Source of the DNA: Croceivirga lutea
GTDB lineage: Bacteria > Bacteroidota > Bacteroidia > Flavobacteriales > Flavobacteriaceae
Direction: 5' to 3'
Assembly (NCBI RefSeq): GCF_014235875.1
Contig: NZ_JACJUK010000003.1
Location: 1-64,000, forward strand
Length of the DNA stretch: 64,000 nt
Below, one piece after another: positions 53,201 to 62,335 of this stretch. Under the pieces are notes generated by a model, which saw nothing but the letters and a program-made list of their open reading frames with translations, was not told the DNA's origin and searched no databases. Both the position numbers and the translations under genes were made by a program. How positions within the stretch are numbered: the stretch's first letter is position 1; the number at the start of each line of letters is the position of its first letter.

Positions 53201-54700
53201 ATGGAAGAGTTTTTAAAAGACACCTATGGTATTACCGTATACCAAGAACAGGTGATGCGTCTTTCTCAAAAACTAGCAAGCTTCTCTAAAGGTGATGCCG
53301 ATGTTCTGCGTAAAGCCATGGGTAAAAAAATATTTGCTTTACTAGAAAAACTAAAGCCACAATTCTTAGATGGTGGCGAAAAAAACGGACATCCAAGAGA
53401 AATTCTAGAAAAAATCTGGAAAGATTGGGAGGCTTTTGCGTCCTATGCCTTTAACAAAAGTCATTCCACATGCTACGCTTATATTGCCTACCAAACGGCA
53501 TATCTAAAAGCCCACTACCCTGCTGAATATATGGCTGCTGTACTTTCTAACAACATGAATGATATTAAGCAGGTAACCTTTTTTATGGAAGAGTGTAAGC
53601 GTATGGGCTTAGAAGTATTAGGGCCAGATGTTAATGAATCGTATTACAAATTTGCCGTAAACCAAGATAACGCTGTGCGTTTTGGTATGGGAGCCATAAA
53701 AGGGGTAGGTAGGTCTGCAGTTGAAGCCATTGTTGCAGAACGTGGAGAAAACGGTCCTTTCCGTTCTGTTTTTGATATGGCAAAACGTATAGATTTGCGC
53801 GCTGCCAATAAAAAAGCGTTTGAAAATTTAGCCTTAGCCGGTGGCTTTGACTCTTTTGAAAATACACACAGAGCACAGTACTTTCATCAAGAGGCAGACG
53901 GTATAAGTTTTTTAGAAAAAGTAATTAAATATGGTGCTAAATACCAAGACAACCAAAATTCTTCTCAGGTGAGCTTATTTGGAGACGCTAGCGAAGTTCA
54001 AATACCAGAACCCGTAGTTCCTCCTTGTGAAGATTGGGGAACTATGGAAAAATTGCGAAGAGAAAAAGAAGTGGTTGGTATTTACATTTCTGGGCATCCG
54101 TTAGATGATTTTAAAATTGAAATCGATTCGTTTTGCAACACCAAAATAGGCATCTTTAAGGCAGAATTAGAACCCTACGTAAACAGAGAGCTCACTTTTG
54201 CTGGTGTTATTACAGATATGCAACATCGGGTTTCAAAAAACGGAAAGGGCTGGGGACTTTTTACCGTAGAAGATTATACCGATTCTCATGAATTTCGAAT
54301 TTTCGGAGAAGAATATTTAAAATTTCGTCACTTTTTACTAATCAACTCATTTGTTCACGTAAAAGTCTATGTGAGAGAAGGTTGGGTCAATAGAGAAACG
54401 GGTAAAAAAGGAGAACCAAGATTGCAGTTTAACGAATTTAAACAGTTACAAGACGTAATGGAGTCTAACGCCAAAAAGTTAACTATTAAGCTAAATATTG
54501 CCAATCTTCATGAAAACCGAATTTCAAATCTCAAAGCAGCTATTAATTCCCATAAAGGTAATCATACCTTAAATTTTGTGGTTTACGAGCAAGAAGAAAA
54601 AATAAAACTCAATCTATCTAGCCGAAAACAAAAGGTAAATATCACAACAGATTTATTGCAAACACTTAGCGAACAAGAGATTCTTTACAAATTGAATTAA
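50207..54700 (+). CDS. dnaE: Replicative DNA polymerase III alpha with N-terminal exonuclease
   Basis: A 1497-residue protein. Residues 1-230 are a DEDDh 3'-5' exonuclease: IFDTETTGLPKSY (ExoI), VVGQNVGFDINVMGAEFY (ExoII) and EAHNATADVEATTRC (ExoIII). A PHP domain follows from about 295 (FVHLHNHSQYSVLQSTM), then the C-family polymerase with GPGRGSAAGSVVAYCL and MPDIDIDFDDEGR (catalytic Asps), and an OB fold near the end. Most bacteria put the proofreading exonuclease in a separate DnaQ protein; here alpha and epsilon are fused, as in some Bacteroidota. It is a single gene. Confidence 0.95.
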   Translation: MYLIFDTETTGLPKSYKAPMTDTNNWPRAIQIAWQLHDDMGNLVDQQDYIIQPEGFDIPFESEQIHGISTALAQQNGVPLNKVLEKFNEALSKTKFVVGQNVGFDINVMGAEFYRAGITPKYDTLRYHELNLETYNFQTKPNNEGTWAFDDLAEVDKNKLGVLDTCTEHTAELCKIPGGRGGKFKLPTLTELHQFLFGEPFAEAHNATADVEATTRCFLELVRKKQYTAEQLDVQPDYFQKFSEANPKEIQLIGLKHINLSKASKKIADALWAEDTDDISEKELEQNIQDLAAIDFVHLHNHSQYSVLQSTMSTKDLVKLAADAKMPAVAITDHGNMMGAFHFVKEVKAHNKAVKAQNQEAITNGEEPLGKEITPIIGCEFFVCEDHTNKSVKDNGYQIVLLAKNKNGYQNLAKMSSKAFTDGFYYVPRIDKNVIEQYKEDVIALSGNLYGEVPNKILNVGENQAEEALLWWKATFGDDFYLEIMRHGQDDEDRVNKVLQRFAKNHNVKLVATNNTYYGTKDEAEAHDILLCVKDGELVNTPIGRGRGYRYGLPNQEYYFKSSDEMKSLFKDLPEAVLNLQEIVDKVEAFDLARDVLLPKFDIPDEFKVAEDIEDGGKRGENAYLRHITYEGAKKRYGEITPEITERIDFELATIENSGYPGYFLIVEDFIREARNMGVSVGPGRGSAAGSVVAYCLTITNIDPIKYDLLFERFLNPDRVSMPDIDIDFDDEGRGRVMDYVINKYGANQVAQIITYGTMAAKSSIRDTARVLDLSLPQADRLAKLIPTMGKFKKMFGVEEAKLKKTFRSEELEKVLELRAIAEEQSEESRTVNMARILEGSVRSTGIHACGVIITPDDITNFVPVATAKDSDLYVTQFDNSVVEDAGLLKMDFLGLKTLTLIKDTVKIVKARTGVELVPDEFPLDDPNTYALFQRGETIGIFQYESPGMQKHMKSLKPTVFDDLIAMNALYRPGPMEYIPSFIARKHGEEEITYDLPEMEEFLKDTYGITVYQEQVMRLSQKLASFSKGDADVLRKAMGKKIFALLEKLKPQFLDGGEKNGHPREILEKIWKDWEAFASYAFNKSHSTCYAYIAYQTAYLKAHYPAEYMAAVLSNNMNDIKQVTFFMEECKRMGLEVLGPDVNESYYKFAVNQDNAVRFGMGAIKGVGRSAVEAIVAERGENGPFRSVFDMAKRIDLRAANKKAFENLALAGGFDSFENTHRAQYFHQEADGISFLEKVIKYGAKYQDNQNSSQVSLFGDASEVQIPEPVVPPCEDWGTMEKLRREKEVVGIYISGHPLDDFKIEIDSFCNTKIGIFKAELEPYVNRELTFAGVITDMQHRVSKNGKGWGLFTVEDYTDSHEFRIFGEEYLKFRHFLLINSFVHVKVYVREGWVNRETGKKGEPRLQFNEFKQLQDVMESNAKKLTIKLNIANLHENRISNLKAAINSHKGNHTLNFVVYEQEEKIKLNLSSRKQKVNITTDLLQTLSEQEILYKLN

Positions 54701-54765
54701 ATTAAGGTAGGGTTAATCTTACTGTAGTTGTTACATAGAAAACGAATAATTATAATAATACTTCT

Positions 54766-55965
54766 ATGAAACATCTAAAGATTTTGTTACTTGCCTTATC
54801 TGTAGGTTTTGTTGCGTGCGAAACCGAAGATTTAGGCACAGCTCTTACTGAAGAAGGGCTAAACACCGAACTGTCAACGTCTATTAATCTCGAAGCTTCG
54901 GTAGAAGAAGCAGATGATGTCTTAGACGACATTGCATTATATTCTGGTTCTTATTTTGGGGTTTCCACATCTTATGCTAAAACAAGTAAAGATGATGATG
55001 ATGACCACCATGGTGACTCTGGGTATTTTCAAAACTGCGCTGATATTGTAGTAGTTGAAGAAGAAAACGCAATCACAGTAACCATGACGTTTACTGGAGA
55101 ATGTGAAGACAGAAATGGAAATGCTATTACCGGAACTTTAGTTAAGACCGAAACCTTTGCTGAAGGTAGCTCTGAAAACACCTTAACCATTACTGATTTT
55201 AACATTAACGGCTATGTTATAAATGGTGTAAAAACCTACTCTTGGACATCAGCCAACGAAAACGGAAATCCAGAAATGAGCGGTACTGTAGCCATTGAAG
55301 TTGAAACTGCTGAAGGCACTATAACCAAAACCGGTAATAGAACAGTTGAAATTACAGAAGGCGGTGATACCAGAACTTGGGTAGACAATACCAAAACCAT
55401 TACAGGTTCTTACAGTTATGATGGTTTAGGTACGAGTTTTTCAATGGAAATTACCACACCATTAGTGAAGCCCGCTGCATGTAAATTTATAGTGTCTGGT
55501 GTAAAAACGTACACCACTGCTGAGGGTACAACCACCTTAGATTACGGTGATGGCACTTGTGATGGCTTTGCTGTAATGACACTACCCGATGGAACTACCG
55601 AAGAAGTTACTTTAGGCCGTAGACGCGGAGACCACGATAGAGGAGATAGAGATAATCATAGAGACGATGATGATGATGATGATGATGACGATGATAACGA
55701 TGATGATGATGATGATGAAGATGATGAAGATGATGAAGATGAAGATGAAGATGATGATTCAAGTTTTACAGGCTGTGTATTAAAGACAAGCTGTGGAGAA
55801 ATAGAATTTGACAACGTAACCGAATTAAGTGTAGAAGTTTCAGAAGAAAATGGTGTTTACACCATTGTAGTTACCAACACAGACGGCGAAGTTGTGTATA
55901 GTGAAGAGTGTGCAGAAGATGGTAATGCATCATTAGAGTGCTCTTCAGATTCAGATGGAGATTAG
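54766..55965 (+). CDS. Asp-rich lipoprotein of unknown function
   Basis: A 399-residue lipoprotein (LLLALSVGFVAC, Cys at about 19). Mature part: an all-beta domain rich in Thr/Gly/Glu (about 85-285), a linker GRRRGDHDRGDRDNHR, then a block of about 30 Asp/Glu residues encoded mainly by GAT repeats (55664-55757), and a small Cys-containing domain (ending CSSDSDGD). The Asp block could bind Ca2+ or interact with cations in seawater; this is inference. Not recognisable as a family member. GAT repeats may vary in copy number. Confidence 0.7.
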   Translation: MKHLKILLLALSVGFVACETEDLGTALTEEGLNTELSTSINLEASVEEADDVLDDIALYSGSYFGVSTSYAKTSKDDDDDHHGDSGYFQNCADIVVVEEENAITVTMTFTGECEDRNGNAITGTLVKTETFAEGSSENTLTITDFNINGYVINGVKTYSWTSANENGNPEMSGTVAIEVETAEGTITKTGNRTVEITEGGDTRTWVDNTKTITGSYSYDGLGTSFSMEITTPLVKPAACKFIVSGVKTYTTAEGTTTLDYGDGTCDGFAVMTLPDGTTEEVTLGRRRGDHDRGDRDNHRDDDDDDDDDDDNDDDDDDEDDEDDEDEDEDDDSSFTGCVLKTSCGEIEFDNVTELSVEVSEENGVYTIVVTNTDGEVVYSEECAEDGNASLECSSDSDGD

Positions 55966-55993
55966 AAGTTCCCCCTATATATTTTAAAATTTT

Positions 55994-56021
55994 AAAAGGT
56001 CATCAGTAATGATGGCCTTTT
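55994..56021 (+). terminator. Terminator of the Asp-rich lipoprotein gene
   Basis: AAAAGGTCATC / GATGGCCTTTT stem with one G-U pair, loop AGTAAT, ending in T. The stem is near perfect. Confidence 0.75.
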
Positions 56022-56091
56022 ATCATTCTAACTGATAGGATAATAGGCAAAAGCAATGTTAACACATGTAAGGTTTGGCACTTTTTTTGAC

Positions 56092-56099
56092 TAATTTTG
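56092..56099 (+). promoter_or_regulatory. -7 box of trxA
   Basis: TAATTTTG fits TAnnTTTG; the trxA ATG is 19 bases downstream. A TTTG lies 14 bases upstream, slightly close for a -33 element. Confidence 0.5.
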
Positions 56100-56118
56100 T
56101 GAACATAAATTAAATATC

Positions 56119-56436
56119 ATGGCATTAGAAATAACAGATGCAACTTTTGAAGAAGTTGTTTTAAAAAGTGATAAACCAGTAATGGTAGATTTTTGGGCAG
56201 CTTGGTGCGGACCTTGTAGAATGGTAGGTCCTATCATTGAAGAAGTAAGCTCTGAATATGATGGCAAAGCCGTTGTTGGTAAAGTAGATGTAGACGCTAA
56301 TCAGCAATTTGCTGCTAAATATGGTGTACGTAACATACCTACGGTATTATTATTTAAAGATGGTGAAATTGTGAGTCGCCAAGTAGGAGTTTCTCCTAAG
56401 AAAGTTTATACAGATGCAATAGAAGCTGCATTATAA
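56119..56436 (+). CDS. trxA: Thioredoxin
   Basis: A 105-residue thioredoxin with DFWAAWCGPCRMVGPI (active-site CGPC at about 31-34), the buried Asp and the cis-Pro of RNIPTVLLFK. It reduces protein disulfides in the cytoplasm, recharged by thioredoxin reductase. Length and motifs are normal. Confidence 0.97.
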   Translation: MALEITDATFEEVVLKSDKPVMVDFWAAWCGPCRMVGPIIEEVSSEYDGKAVVGKVDVDANQQFAAKYGVRNIPTVLLFKDGEIVSRQVGVSPKKVYTDAIEAAL

Positions 56437-56461
56437 TATACGAATCAGTTAAGATTTATAG

Positions 56462-56490
56462 AAGGCCTGACATAAGTCAGGCCTTTTTCG
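56462..56490 (+). terminator. Terminator of trxA
   Basis: AAGGCCTGAC (56462-56471), loop ATAA, GTCAGGCCTT (56476-56485), then T-run. Ten perfect pairs. Confidence 0.95.
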
Positions 56491-56505
56491 TGTAAATTAG
56501 TTCTG

Positions 56506-57435
56506 ATGAATATAAATTCAGAATTACAAAAAGCTGCTCTATTTCACAATTTAGAGCTATTGGCAACTCAAGTAGTTGAGGGTTTTATAAGTGGTATGCA
56601 TAAAAGTCCGTTTCATGGTTTTTCTGCAGAGTTTGCCGAGCATAAAATCTACAATACAGGTGAAAGCACCAAGCATATAGACTGGAAGCTATTTGCGCGA
56701 ACAGACAAGTTATACACCAAGCGCTACGAAGAAGAGACCAACCTACGTTGCCATATGATTGTGGACAATTCTAGCTCCATGCATTACCCAAAAGTCAAAA
56801 ATTTATCACTACAAAACCTTAATAAAATTGGGTATGCCACTTTAGCCACTGCCGCCATAATGCAGATTCTCAAAAAACAACGAGATGCTGTTGGTTTAAG
56901 TATTTATGACAAGGAGAATGCTTTTTATGCAACGGAGAAAAGTAATGAACGTCATTTTCAAATGCTTTTACAGCAATTAAATTCTATTACCATTAGTAGC
57001 CCTGAAAAAAAAGAAACAAGAACTTACGGTTTTTTGCATGAAGTAGCCGAAAAAATTCATAGACGAAGTCTTGTATTTCTTTTTTCTGATATGTTTCAAA
57101 CAGAAGTTGAAGAACAAAAATTATTTGAAGCATTAAGACATTTAAAATACAATAAACATGAAGTTGTACTTTTTCATTTATTAGATTATAATAGCGAAAT
57201 AAATTTTGATTTCGACAACAATCCAAAACGCTTTGTTGATGTAGAATCTGGTCAGCATATCGACTTATATGCTGAAACTGTACAAGAAGCTTACAAGACA
57301 AAGGTCACCAACTATATTAAAGAATTAGAGCTAAGTTGTATGCGTTATAAGATTAAGTACGTGGGAGTTAACATACAAGATGACTTTGCTACAGTTTTAA
57401 ACACCTTTTTAGCTGAGCGAAAAAAGTTTGCCTAA
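56506..57435 (+). CDS. DUF58 protein (MoxR-associated, vWA-like)
   Basis: A 309-residue protein of the DUF58 family: AEHKIYNTGESTKHIDWKLFARTDKLYTKRYEEETN and the MIDAS-like VDNSSSMHYP. DUF58 proteins are usually next to a MoxR AAA ATPase and a BatA-type protein, and may be involved in protein folding or stress. No MoxR gene is adjacent here. It begins 70 bases after trxA and ends shortly before tRNA-Asp. Confidence 0.88.
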   Translation: MNINSELQKAALFHNLELLATQVVEGFISGMHKSPFHGFSAEFAEHKIYNTGESTKHIDWKLFARTDKLYTKRYEEETNLRCHMIVDNSSSMHYPKVKNLSLQNLNKIGYATLATAAIMQILKKQRDAVGLSIYDKENAFYATEKSNERHFQMLLQQLNSITISSPEKKETRTYGFLHEVAEKIHRRSLVFLFSDMFQTEVEEQKLFEALRHLKYNKHEVVLFHLLDYNSEINFDFDNNPKRFVDVESGQHIDLYAETVQEAYKTKVTNYIKELELSCMRYKIKYVGVNIQDDFATVLNTFLAERKKFA

Positions 57436-57452
57436 AGGCAAAAAAAATTTTG

Positions 57453-57480
57453 TTGGTACCAAAAAGTGAATGTATATTTG
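57453..57480 (+). promoter_or_regulatory. Promoter of tRNA-Asp
   Basis: TTG at 57453-57455, 17-base spacer, TATATTTG at 57473-57480. The tRNA starts 76 bases later, leaving a leader with a small GCTTT-GAGA-AAAGC hairpin. Confidence 0.6.
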
Positions 57481-57556
57481 CCCTCGCTTTGAGAAAAGCA
57501 AACGAACAAGATTTGAATCTCGCTGTTGCAAGAGTCTTTATTAAGATAAAATCATT

Positions 57557-57630
57557 GGTCTGGTAGTTCAGTTGGTTAGAATACCTGCCTGTCACGCAGG
57601 GGGTCGCGGGTTCGAGTCCCGTCCAGACCG
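57557..57630 (+). tRNA. tRNA-Asp(GUC)
   Basis: Acceptor GGTCTGG pairs with CCAGACC, discriminator G. Anticodon loop CTGTCAC with CCTGC/GCAGG stem gives anticodon GTC. T-arm GCGGGTTCGAGTCCCGT. Length 74. CCA is not encoded. Confidence 0.98.
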
Positions 57631-57637
57631 CAAAAAT

Positions 57638-57669
57638 AAACCCTTTACAGAAATGTGAGGGGTTTTTTT
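57638..57669 (+). terminator. Terminator of tRNA-Asp
   Basis: AAACCC (57638-57643) pairs with GGGTTT (57660-57665), with an imperfect inner helix (ACA/TGT), and ends in seven T. Confidence 0.65.
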
Positions 57670-57842
57670 ATGTCAAATTTTAGCACCTCTTCTTAGGTGG
57701 AAGCTCCTTTTTAGTAAACAAGTTCACTTTTCAATACATTAAAACTCAGTGTGAATAACTATATTGTAGTTAGCTAATTTCTATCAATATTAGCTACACC
57801 CTTTAGTACGGCTACTATCAATTAATCTTTTAGAAAAAAGTA

Positions 57843-59294
57843 ATGCGTAAAAATCTAATTCTGTTCACCCTTTTTGTTTTAGCAATCAATATTACTTTTT
57901 CGCAACAAGAAGAAACGTATGATTACTATTCACCAAACAGAAAAACAATCCAACGTGGAGTTCAGGCAGTTTTATGCTGCAATGGTTTATTCACATCAAA
58001 CAGAACACTGGAACAAGTATATAATCAAGAATTAAAGTATCTTAAAGAACCTATTGGAACGGCAAAAGGCGGTGATTACTATATTGACTGGGATGGAAAA
58101 ACAGTAACTATTGGAAGTGAGGAAAATTTCCCGATAATGAGAGCAGCTTATAGAGAAGGCATTGGTTGTATTATTTTAGCACCTAATCAAGATTTTAAAA
58201 TAGTTAACGAACTTCCAATACAAAAGCTATCATCACTTTCTGGTGACCCTGCTAATATTCCGTGGCCCCAAGGAGATTTAATAAAGAAACAAAAACTACC
58301 TAAATACATTAATCCTAGTTTACTAACTGAAGCTTCAAATTGGTCATTTGAAAGAGATAACCCAGAGCAGCAGACACTGAGTCTTTTAGTTGTTCATAAA
58401 GGAGAAATTATTCATGAACGTTATGCTGACGGGGTTGATATCAGCACAAAAACCAGAACTTGGTCCACAGCTAAAAGTATTGCCGCTACATTAATTGGTA
58501 TTTTAGTCGACCAAGAAAAAATGGAATTAGATAATCCTTTAGGTATAGAATGGTTGCCTAAAGAGCAAACTGAGAAAAATGACCCTCGTGCAGATATTAC
58601 GCTAAGGCATGTTTTAAACATGTCTAGCGGTCTTTATACCGTAGATAGCAGGGGAATGGAATATGCCACAGGTTCAGGATTAGCATATTGGGCAGGTGCA
58701 AGCTCAGTAAATGGAGCAAGAAACAGAGGTCTTATTCGAAAACCAGGCACTTATTGGGATTATGAAAACTACGATACGTTATTGGCGGTATTAGCAATGA
58801 AAAATACCTTAGGTGATACAAAAACTTATTCTGAGTTCCCAAGAAAAGCTCTATTTGACAAAATTGGAATGCGCAACACTTTTGTGAGTACAGACAGATT
58901 TGGAGATTTTATCTTTAGTAGTCAGGTATATACCAATGCCCGAGACCTAGCTCGTTTTGGTATGCTTTACCAACAAAATGGTCTTTGGAATGGCGAAAGA
59001 TTACTTTCAGAGGAATGGGTTGATTTTGTGAGAACCCCTGCCCCATCAACAGCTAATCGTGGTAATTTCTATGGAGGTCAATGGTGGTTAGTGCCAGATG
59101 ACAGAAATGATATTCCTAAAGATGCGTATGCCACCGCAGGTAATCGTGGGCAATATGTGATTGTAGTACCTTCTCATGACTTAGTAATTGTTAGAAGAGG
59201 TCTAGATTATGGTAAACAAGGTTTTGATAGGTGGAATTTAACTAGAGAGGTATTAAAAGCTTTTCCAAAGGACTATACATCGACGAAAAAATAG
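57843..59294 (+). CDS. Secreted serine beta-lactamase-like hydrolase
   Basis: A 483-residue protein with a signal peptide (to about residue 20). Residues from about 178 form a class C/EstB-like serine hydrolase: Ser208-Thr-Ala-Lys211 (TWSTAKSI), YEN near 303 (DYENYDTLL) and a late GxxG-type region. An N-terminal extension of about 150 residues precedes it, with Cys-Cys and a Gly-rich part I cannot assign. Activity may be esterase, peptidase or beta-lactamase; sequence does not decide. Confidence 0.83.
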   Translation: MRKNLILFTLFVLAINITFSQQEETYDYYSPNRKTIQRGVQAVLCCNGLFTSNRTLEQVYNQELKYLKEPIGTAKGGDYYIDWDGKTVTIGSEENFPIMRAAYREGIGCIILAPNQDFKIVNELPIQKLSSLSGDPANIPWPQGDLIKKQKLPKYINPSLLTEASNWSFERDNPEQQTLSLLVVHKGEIIHERYADGVDISTKTRTWSTAKSIAATLIGILVDQEKMELDNPLGIEWLPKEQTEKNDPRADITLRHVLNMSSGLYTVDSRGMEYATGSGLAYWAGASSVNGARNRGLIRKPGTYWDYENYDTLLAVLAMKNTLGDTKTYSEFPRKALFDKIGMRNTFVSTDRFGDFIFSSQVYTNARDLARFGMLYQQNGLWNGERLLSEEWVDFVRTPAPSTANRGNFYGGQWWLVPDDRNDIPKDAYATAGNRGQYVIVVPSHDLVIVRRGLDYGKQGFDRWNLTREVLKAFPKDYTSTKK

Positions 59295-59311
59295 CATATT
59301 AAAGTCTATGT

Positions 59312-60775
59312 TCACCTTACAAATCGAAGTATAAAATTAGTGCCTTTATCTTTTTCGCTTTCACATAGAAGTATACCGCCATTCATTTCTGTAAAGTCTT
59401 TTGCAATAATTAGTCCGAAACCTGTACCTTTTTCGCCTTTTGTTCCTAAACTAGTTTTAGGGCGTTCTTTTTGTTGGAGATTATCAAACCAATCAGCACT
59501 CATACCAACCCCAAAGTCTTGCACACCCAATTCAATTTGTTCCTCAATACATCTAGACCATAGAACTACTTTTTGTCCTTTTTGACTAAACTTTATAGCG
59601 TTTGAAGTTAGATTTCTAAGCACTACTAATAGCATATTTTTATCAATCTCTATAGCCTCACATTCTATGCGCAATTCAATAGAAATCTTTTTGTCTTCAG
59701 CCATTTTTTCAAATTCTTTTTCAATAGAAGAAAAAATAGAAGCTAGATTACAATTCTCCTTTTTTAAAGTAACACCTTCTAACTGCTTATAAGACCATTG
59801 TAAAAGACCATTTACCATAGTAATTTTATAAGAGATATCACTTTTTAATTTACTGGTGAACATTTTCATGTTTTCATTAGCAACATCACTTTCTATAATA
59901 TCAATTATCTCACTTAGATTATTAAGCGGTGTTCTAACATCATGAGTTATTAAAGAGAATAATTTATTTTTAAGCTTATTTACTTTGAGTAATTCCTGGT
60001 TTTGCACTTCTAAAGTCTGCTTTGCAATCTGAAGGTTTTTTGTTTGTTTATCTACTTCGGTTTTTAAAACTTCATTTGCGGTAACCTGCATTTTAATATT
60101 CTCATCTTCTAAATATTTAAATTTAAATCCAATTAGAATTGAAAAGAGTATGAGTTGAAGGGTTATTAAAACTGAACAAATTAGCACCATTAAATCAGTA
60201 TCTATTGGCAAATAATCTATAAATAACCATGTTGCAATATAAAGTAAACCTGCAATTAACAATGGGGTGTTTGCATACAAATAATAGGCATTAAACTTTC
60301 TTGTTTTAAACAGAAGAATGCCAGAAACTGTATTTACAATGGTAGCCAATAGGGCCGCAAATGCGGCAATCAATTCTAAAATACCATTTAACCAATCTAT
60401 TTTAAAAAAAAGAATGTTTAACACACTAAAAATTGGCAGGCAAATTACAACGGTGATTAATAATTTATAAGAGACATGTAATCTTTTAAAATCTTCTTGC
60501 GCAATATTCAAATAATTGTGTGTAAACAGTAGCATGCCTAAGGTTGACAACATTGCTGTAGTTAAAGAGGCATTGTTTGCAAAATTAGCGAGGTCTTCAC
60601 CCAGTGAACCTTGTACAAAAATGTAGAGACTCCAATGTAATGTTAACCCAAAAATAAGAACAGAATAATAGAGAAGTATTTTGTGTTTTAACACAAAATA
60701 AGAGAGCAAATGGTATATGCCAAATACACTAAAAATAGCTGCAAAAACAACAGTCGTAAAAAACCTTACTTCCAA
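59312..60775 (-). CDS. 7TM sensor histidine kinase
   Basis: A 487-residue membrane kinase. About seven membrane helices (residues 5-210) resemble the 7TMR-DISM type without an extracellular domain; then a coiled coil (about 220-265), HisKA (LFSLITHDVRTPLNNL; phospho-His about 281) and HATPase (NAIKFS, DFGVGM, GTGFGLIIAKDF). No receiver gene is next to it. Signal unknown. It is convergent with the hydrolase gene and divergent from the PhoD-like gene. Confidence 0.88.
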   Translation of the reverse strand: MEVRFFTTVVFAAIFSVFGIYHLLSYFVLKHKILLYYSVLIFGLTLHWSLYIFVQGSLGEDLANFANNASLTTAMLSTLGMLLFTHNYLNIAQEDFKRLHVSYKLLITVVICLPIFSVLNILFFKIDWLNGILELIAAFAALLATIVNTVSGILLFKTRKFNAYYLYANTPLLIAGLLYIATWLFIDYLPIDTDLMVLICSVLITLQLILFSILIGFKFKYLEDENIKMQVTANEVLKTEVDKQTKNLQIAKQTLEVQNQELLKVNKLKNKLFSLITHDVRTPLNNLSEIIDIIESDVANENMKMFTSKLKSDISYKITMVNGLLQWSYKQLEGVTLKKENCNLASIFSSIEKEFEKMAEDKKISIELRIECEAIEIDKNMLLVVLRNLTSNAIKFSQKGQKVVLWSRCIEEQIELGVQDFGVGMSADWFDNLQQKERPKTSLGTKGEKGTGFGLIIAKDFTEMNGGILLCESEKDKGTNFILRFVR

Positions 60776-60943
60776 AAAAAAATAGTTAAGTAGTCGAATT
60801 AGTTTAAGTTAGATATTAAAATTGAAATTCAATAATTTATTTATTCATAAAATAGCTCCCTCTAAGCATTCAATATAATATTTTACCCTAAGATAATACC
60901 TTAAATTAGAGATAGCCGTATTTTTAAAGCCTATACTTTCAAA

Positions 60944-62275
60944 ATGACAAAACTATTTCAACTCGCTTTTTTGCTTTGTATTCTTATCGCAAATACTGCT
61001 GTAGCCCAAGATAAAATTCAGTCAGGACCTATGGTTGGGTATTCAACCATGAAAGAAGTACTGTTATGGGTTCAAACTACTGAAAAAGCAACTGTTTCCA
61101 TTGAATATTTTGAAAAAGAAAATCCTGAACAGAGGTATACTACTAAAGCTATACAAACTACTTCGGAAAATGGATTTATAGCCAAATTAATTGCAGATAA
61201 GGTTTACCCAGGAAAAGAATATACCTATACCGTTTTTGTAGATGGAAACAAAATTGAAAGGGACTATCCCATGGAATTTCAAACCCAACAATTATGGCAA
61301 TGGCGTACAGACCCACCAGAAATAGAATTCGCTATTGGTAGTTGTACCTATGTAAATGAACCCGAAATGGATAGACCAGGTAAACCTTATGGAAGCGATT
61401 ACGAAATATTTGAAGCTATCTATAAAAAACAACCAGATTTTATGTTGTGGTTAGGAGATAACACCTATTTAAGAGAACCTGATTGGAATTCTAGAACAGG
61501 AATAATACACAGATACACACATACCCGTTCGTTAAAAGAAATGCAACCCCTATTAGCTTCAACTCATAATTATGCTATTTGGGATGACCACGATTTTGGT
61601 CCAAACAATGCTGATGGCAGTTTTTGGATGAAAAATACCTCATCAGAAATATTTAAACTCTTTTGGGGCAATCCGCATTATGATGTTTTAGATAATGGCG
61701 GAATCACAAGTAGTTTTACATGGGGAGATATTCAGTTCTTTTTATTAGACAATCGCTATTACAGAACCAGCAATCGAAATTATACCACTGAGCGGCAAAT
61801 TTTGGGTAAGGCACAAATAGATTGGTTAATAAATGCATTAACAGCTAGTTATGCAAGCTTTAAATTCATTGTGATTGGTAATCAAGTAATAAGCACTGAG
61901 GCAGAACATGAAAATTATGCAACATTTCCTGTAGAACAACAGTATTTATTAAGAAGAATAAGAGAATCAAGAGTTGAAGGAGTACTATTTCTAGATGGTG
62001 ACAGACACCATACAGGCTTAAGCAAAATGAAAGAAAGCAAATATGTATATCCATTATACGACCTTACTTGCTCTTCACTTACTGCTGGGGCAGCACCTAG
62101 CAAAGAAGAAGCTAATGTTTATAAACTTGAAGAAACTTTAGTAGGTGAACACAATTTTGGTTTACTTAAGGTTACAGGTCCTAGAAAGGAACGAGTATTA
62201 ACAATCACCATAAATGACAAAGATGGCAAACAACTTTGGACAAAAGATATACCCGCAAGTGAATTAAAGTATTAA
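60944..62275 (+). CDS. PhoD-like secreted phosphatase
   Basis: A 443-residue protein: signal peptide (LAFLLCILIANTAVAQ), an N-terminal fibronectin-like domain (about 25-120), and a metallophosphatase domain of the PhoD kind: FAIGSCTYVN, MLWLGDNTYLREPDW, WDDHDFGPNN (metal ligands), LDGDRHHTG. PhoD enzymes hydrolyse phosphodiesters or phytate-type substrates, with Fe/Ca at the site. No obvious Tat motif, unlike classical PhoD. It is alone. Confidence 0.85.
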   Translation: MTKLFQLAFLLCILIANTAVAQDKIQSGPMVGYSTMKEVLLWVQTTEKATVSIEYFEKENPEQRYTTKAIQTTSENGFIAKLIADKVYPGKEYTYTVFVDGNKIERDYPMEFQTQQLWQWRTDPPEIEFAIGSCTYVNEPEMDRPGKPYGSDYEIFEAIYKKQPDFMLWLGDNTYLREPDWNSRTGIIHRYTHTRSLKEMQPLLASTHNYAIWDDHDFGPNNADGSFWMKNTSSEIFKLFWGNPHYDVLDNGGITSSFTWGDIQFFLLDNRYYRTSNRNYTTERQILGKAQIDWLINALTASYASFKFIVIGNQVISTEAEHENYATFPVEQQYLLRRIRESRVEGVLFLDGDRHHTGLSKMKESKYVYPLYDLTCSSLTAGAAPSKEEANVYKLEETLVGEHNFGLLKVTGPRKERVLTITINDKDGKQLWTKDIPASELKY

Positions 62276-62335
62276 TAGGAATTAGCTAGACCATAATTGT
62301 GGTACTATCCGTTTTTTTTATCCTTAGTTTGATAA

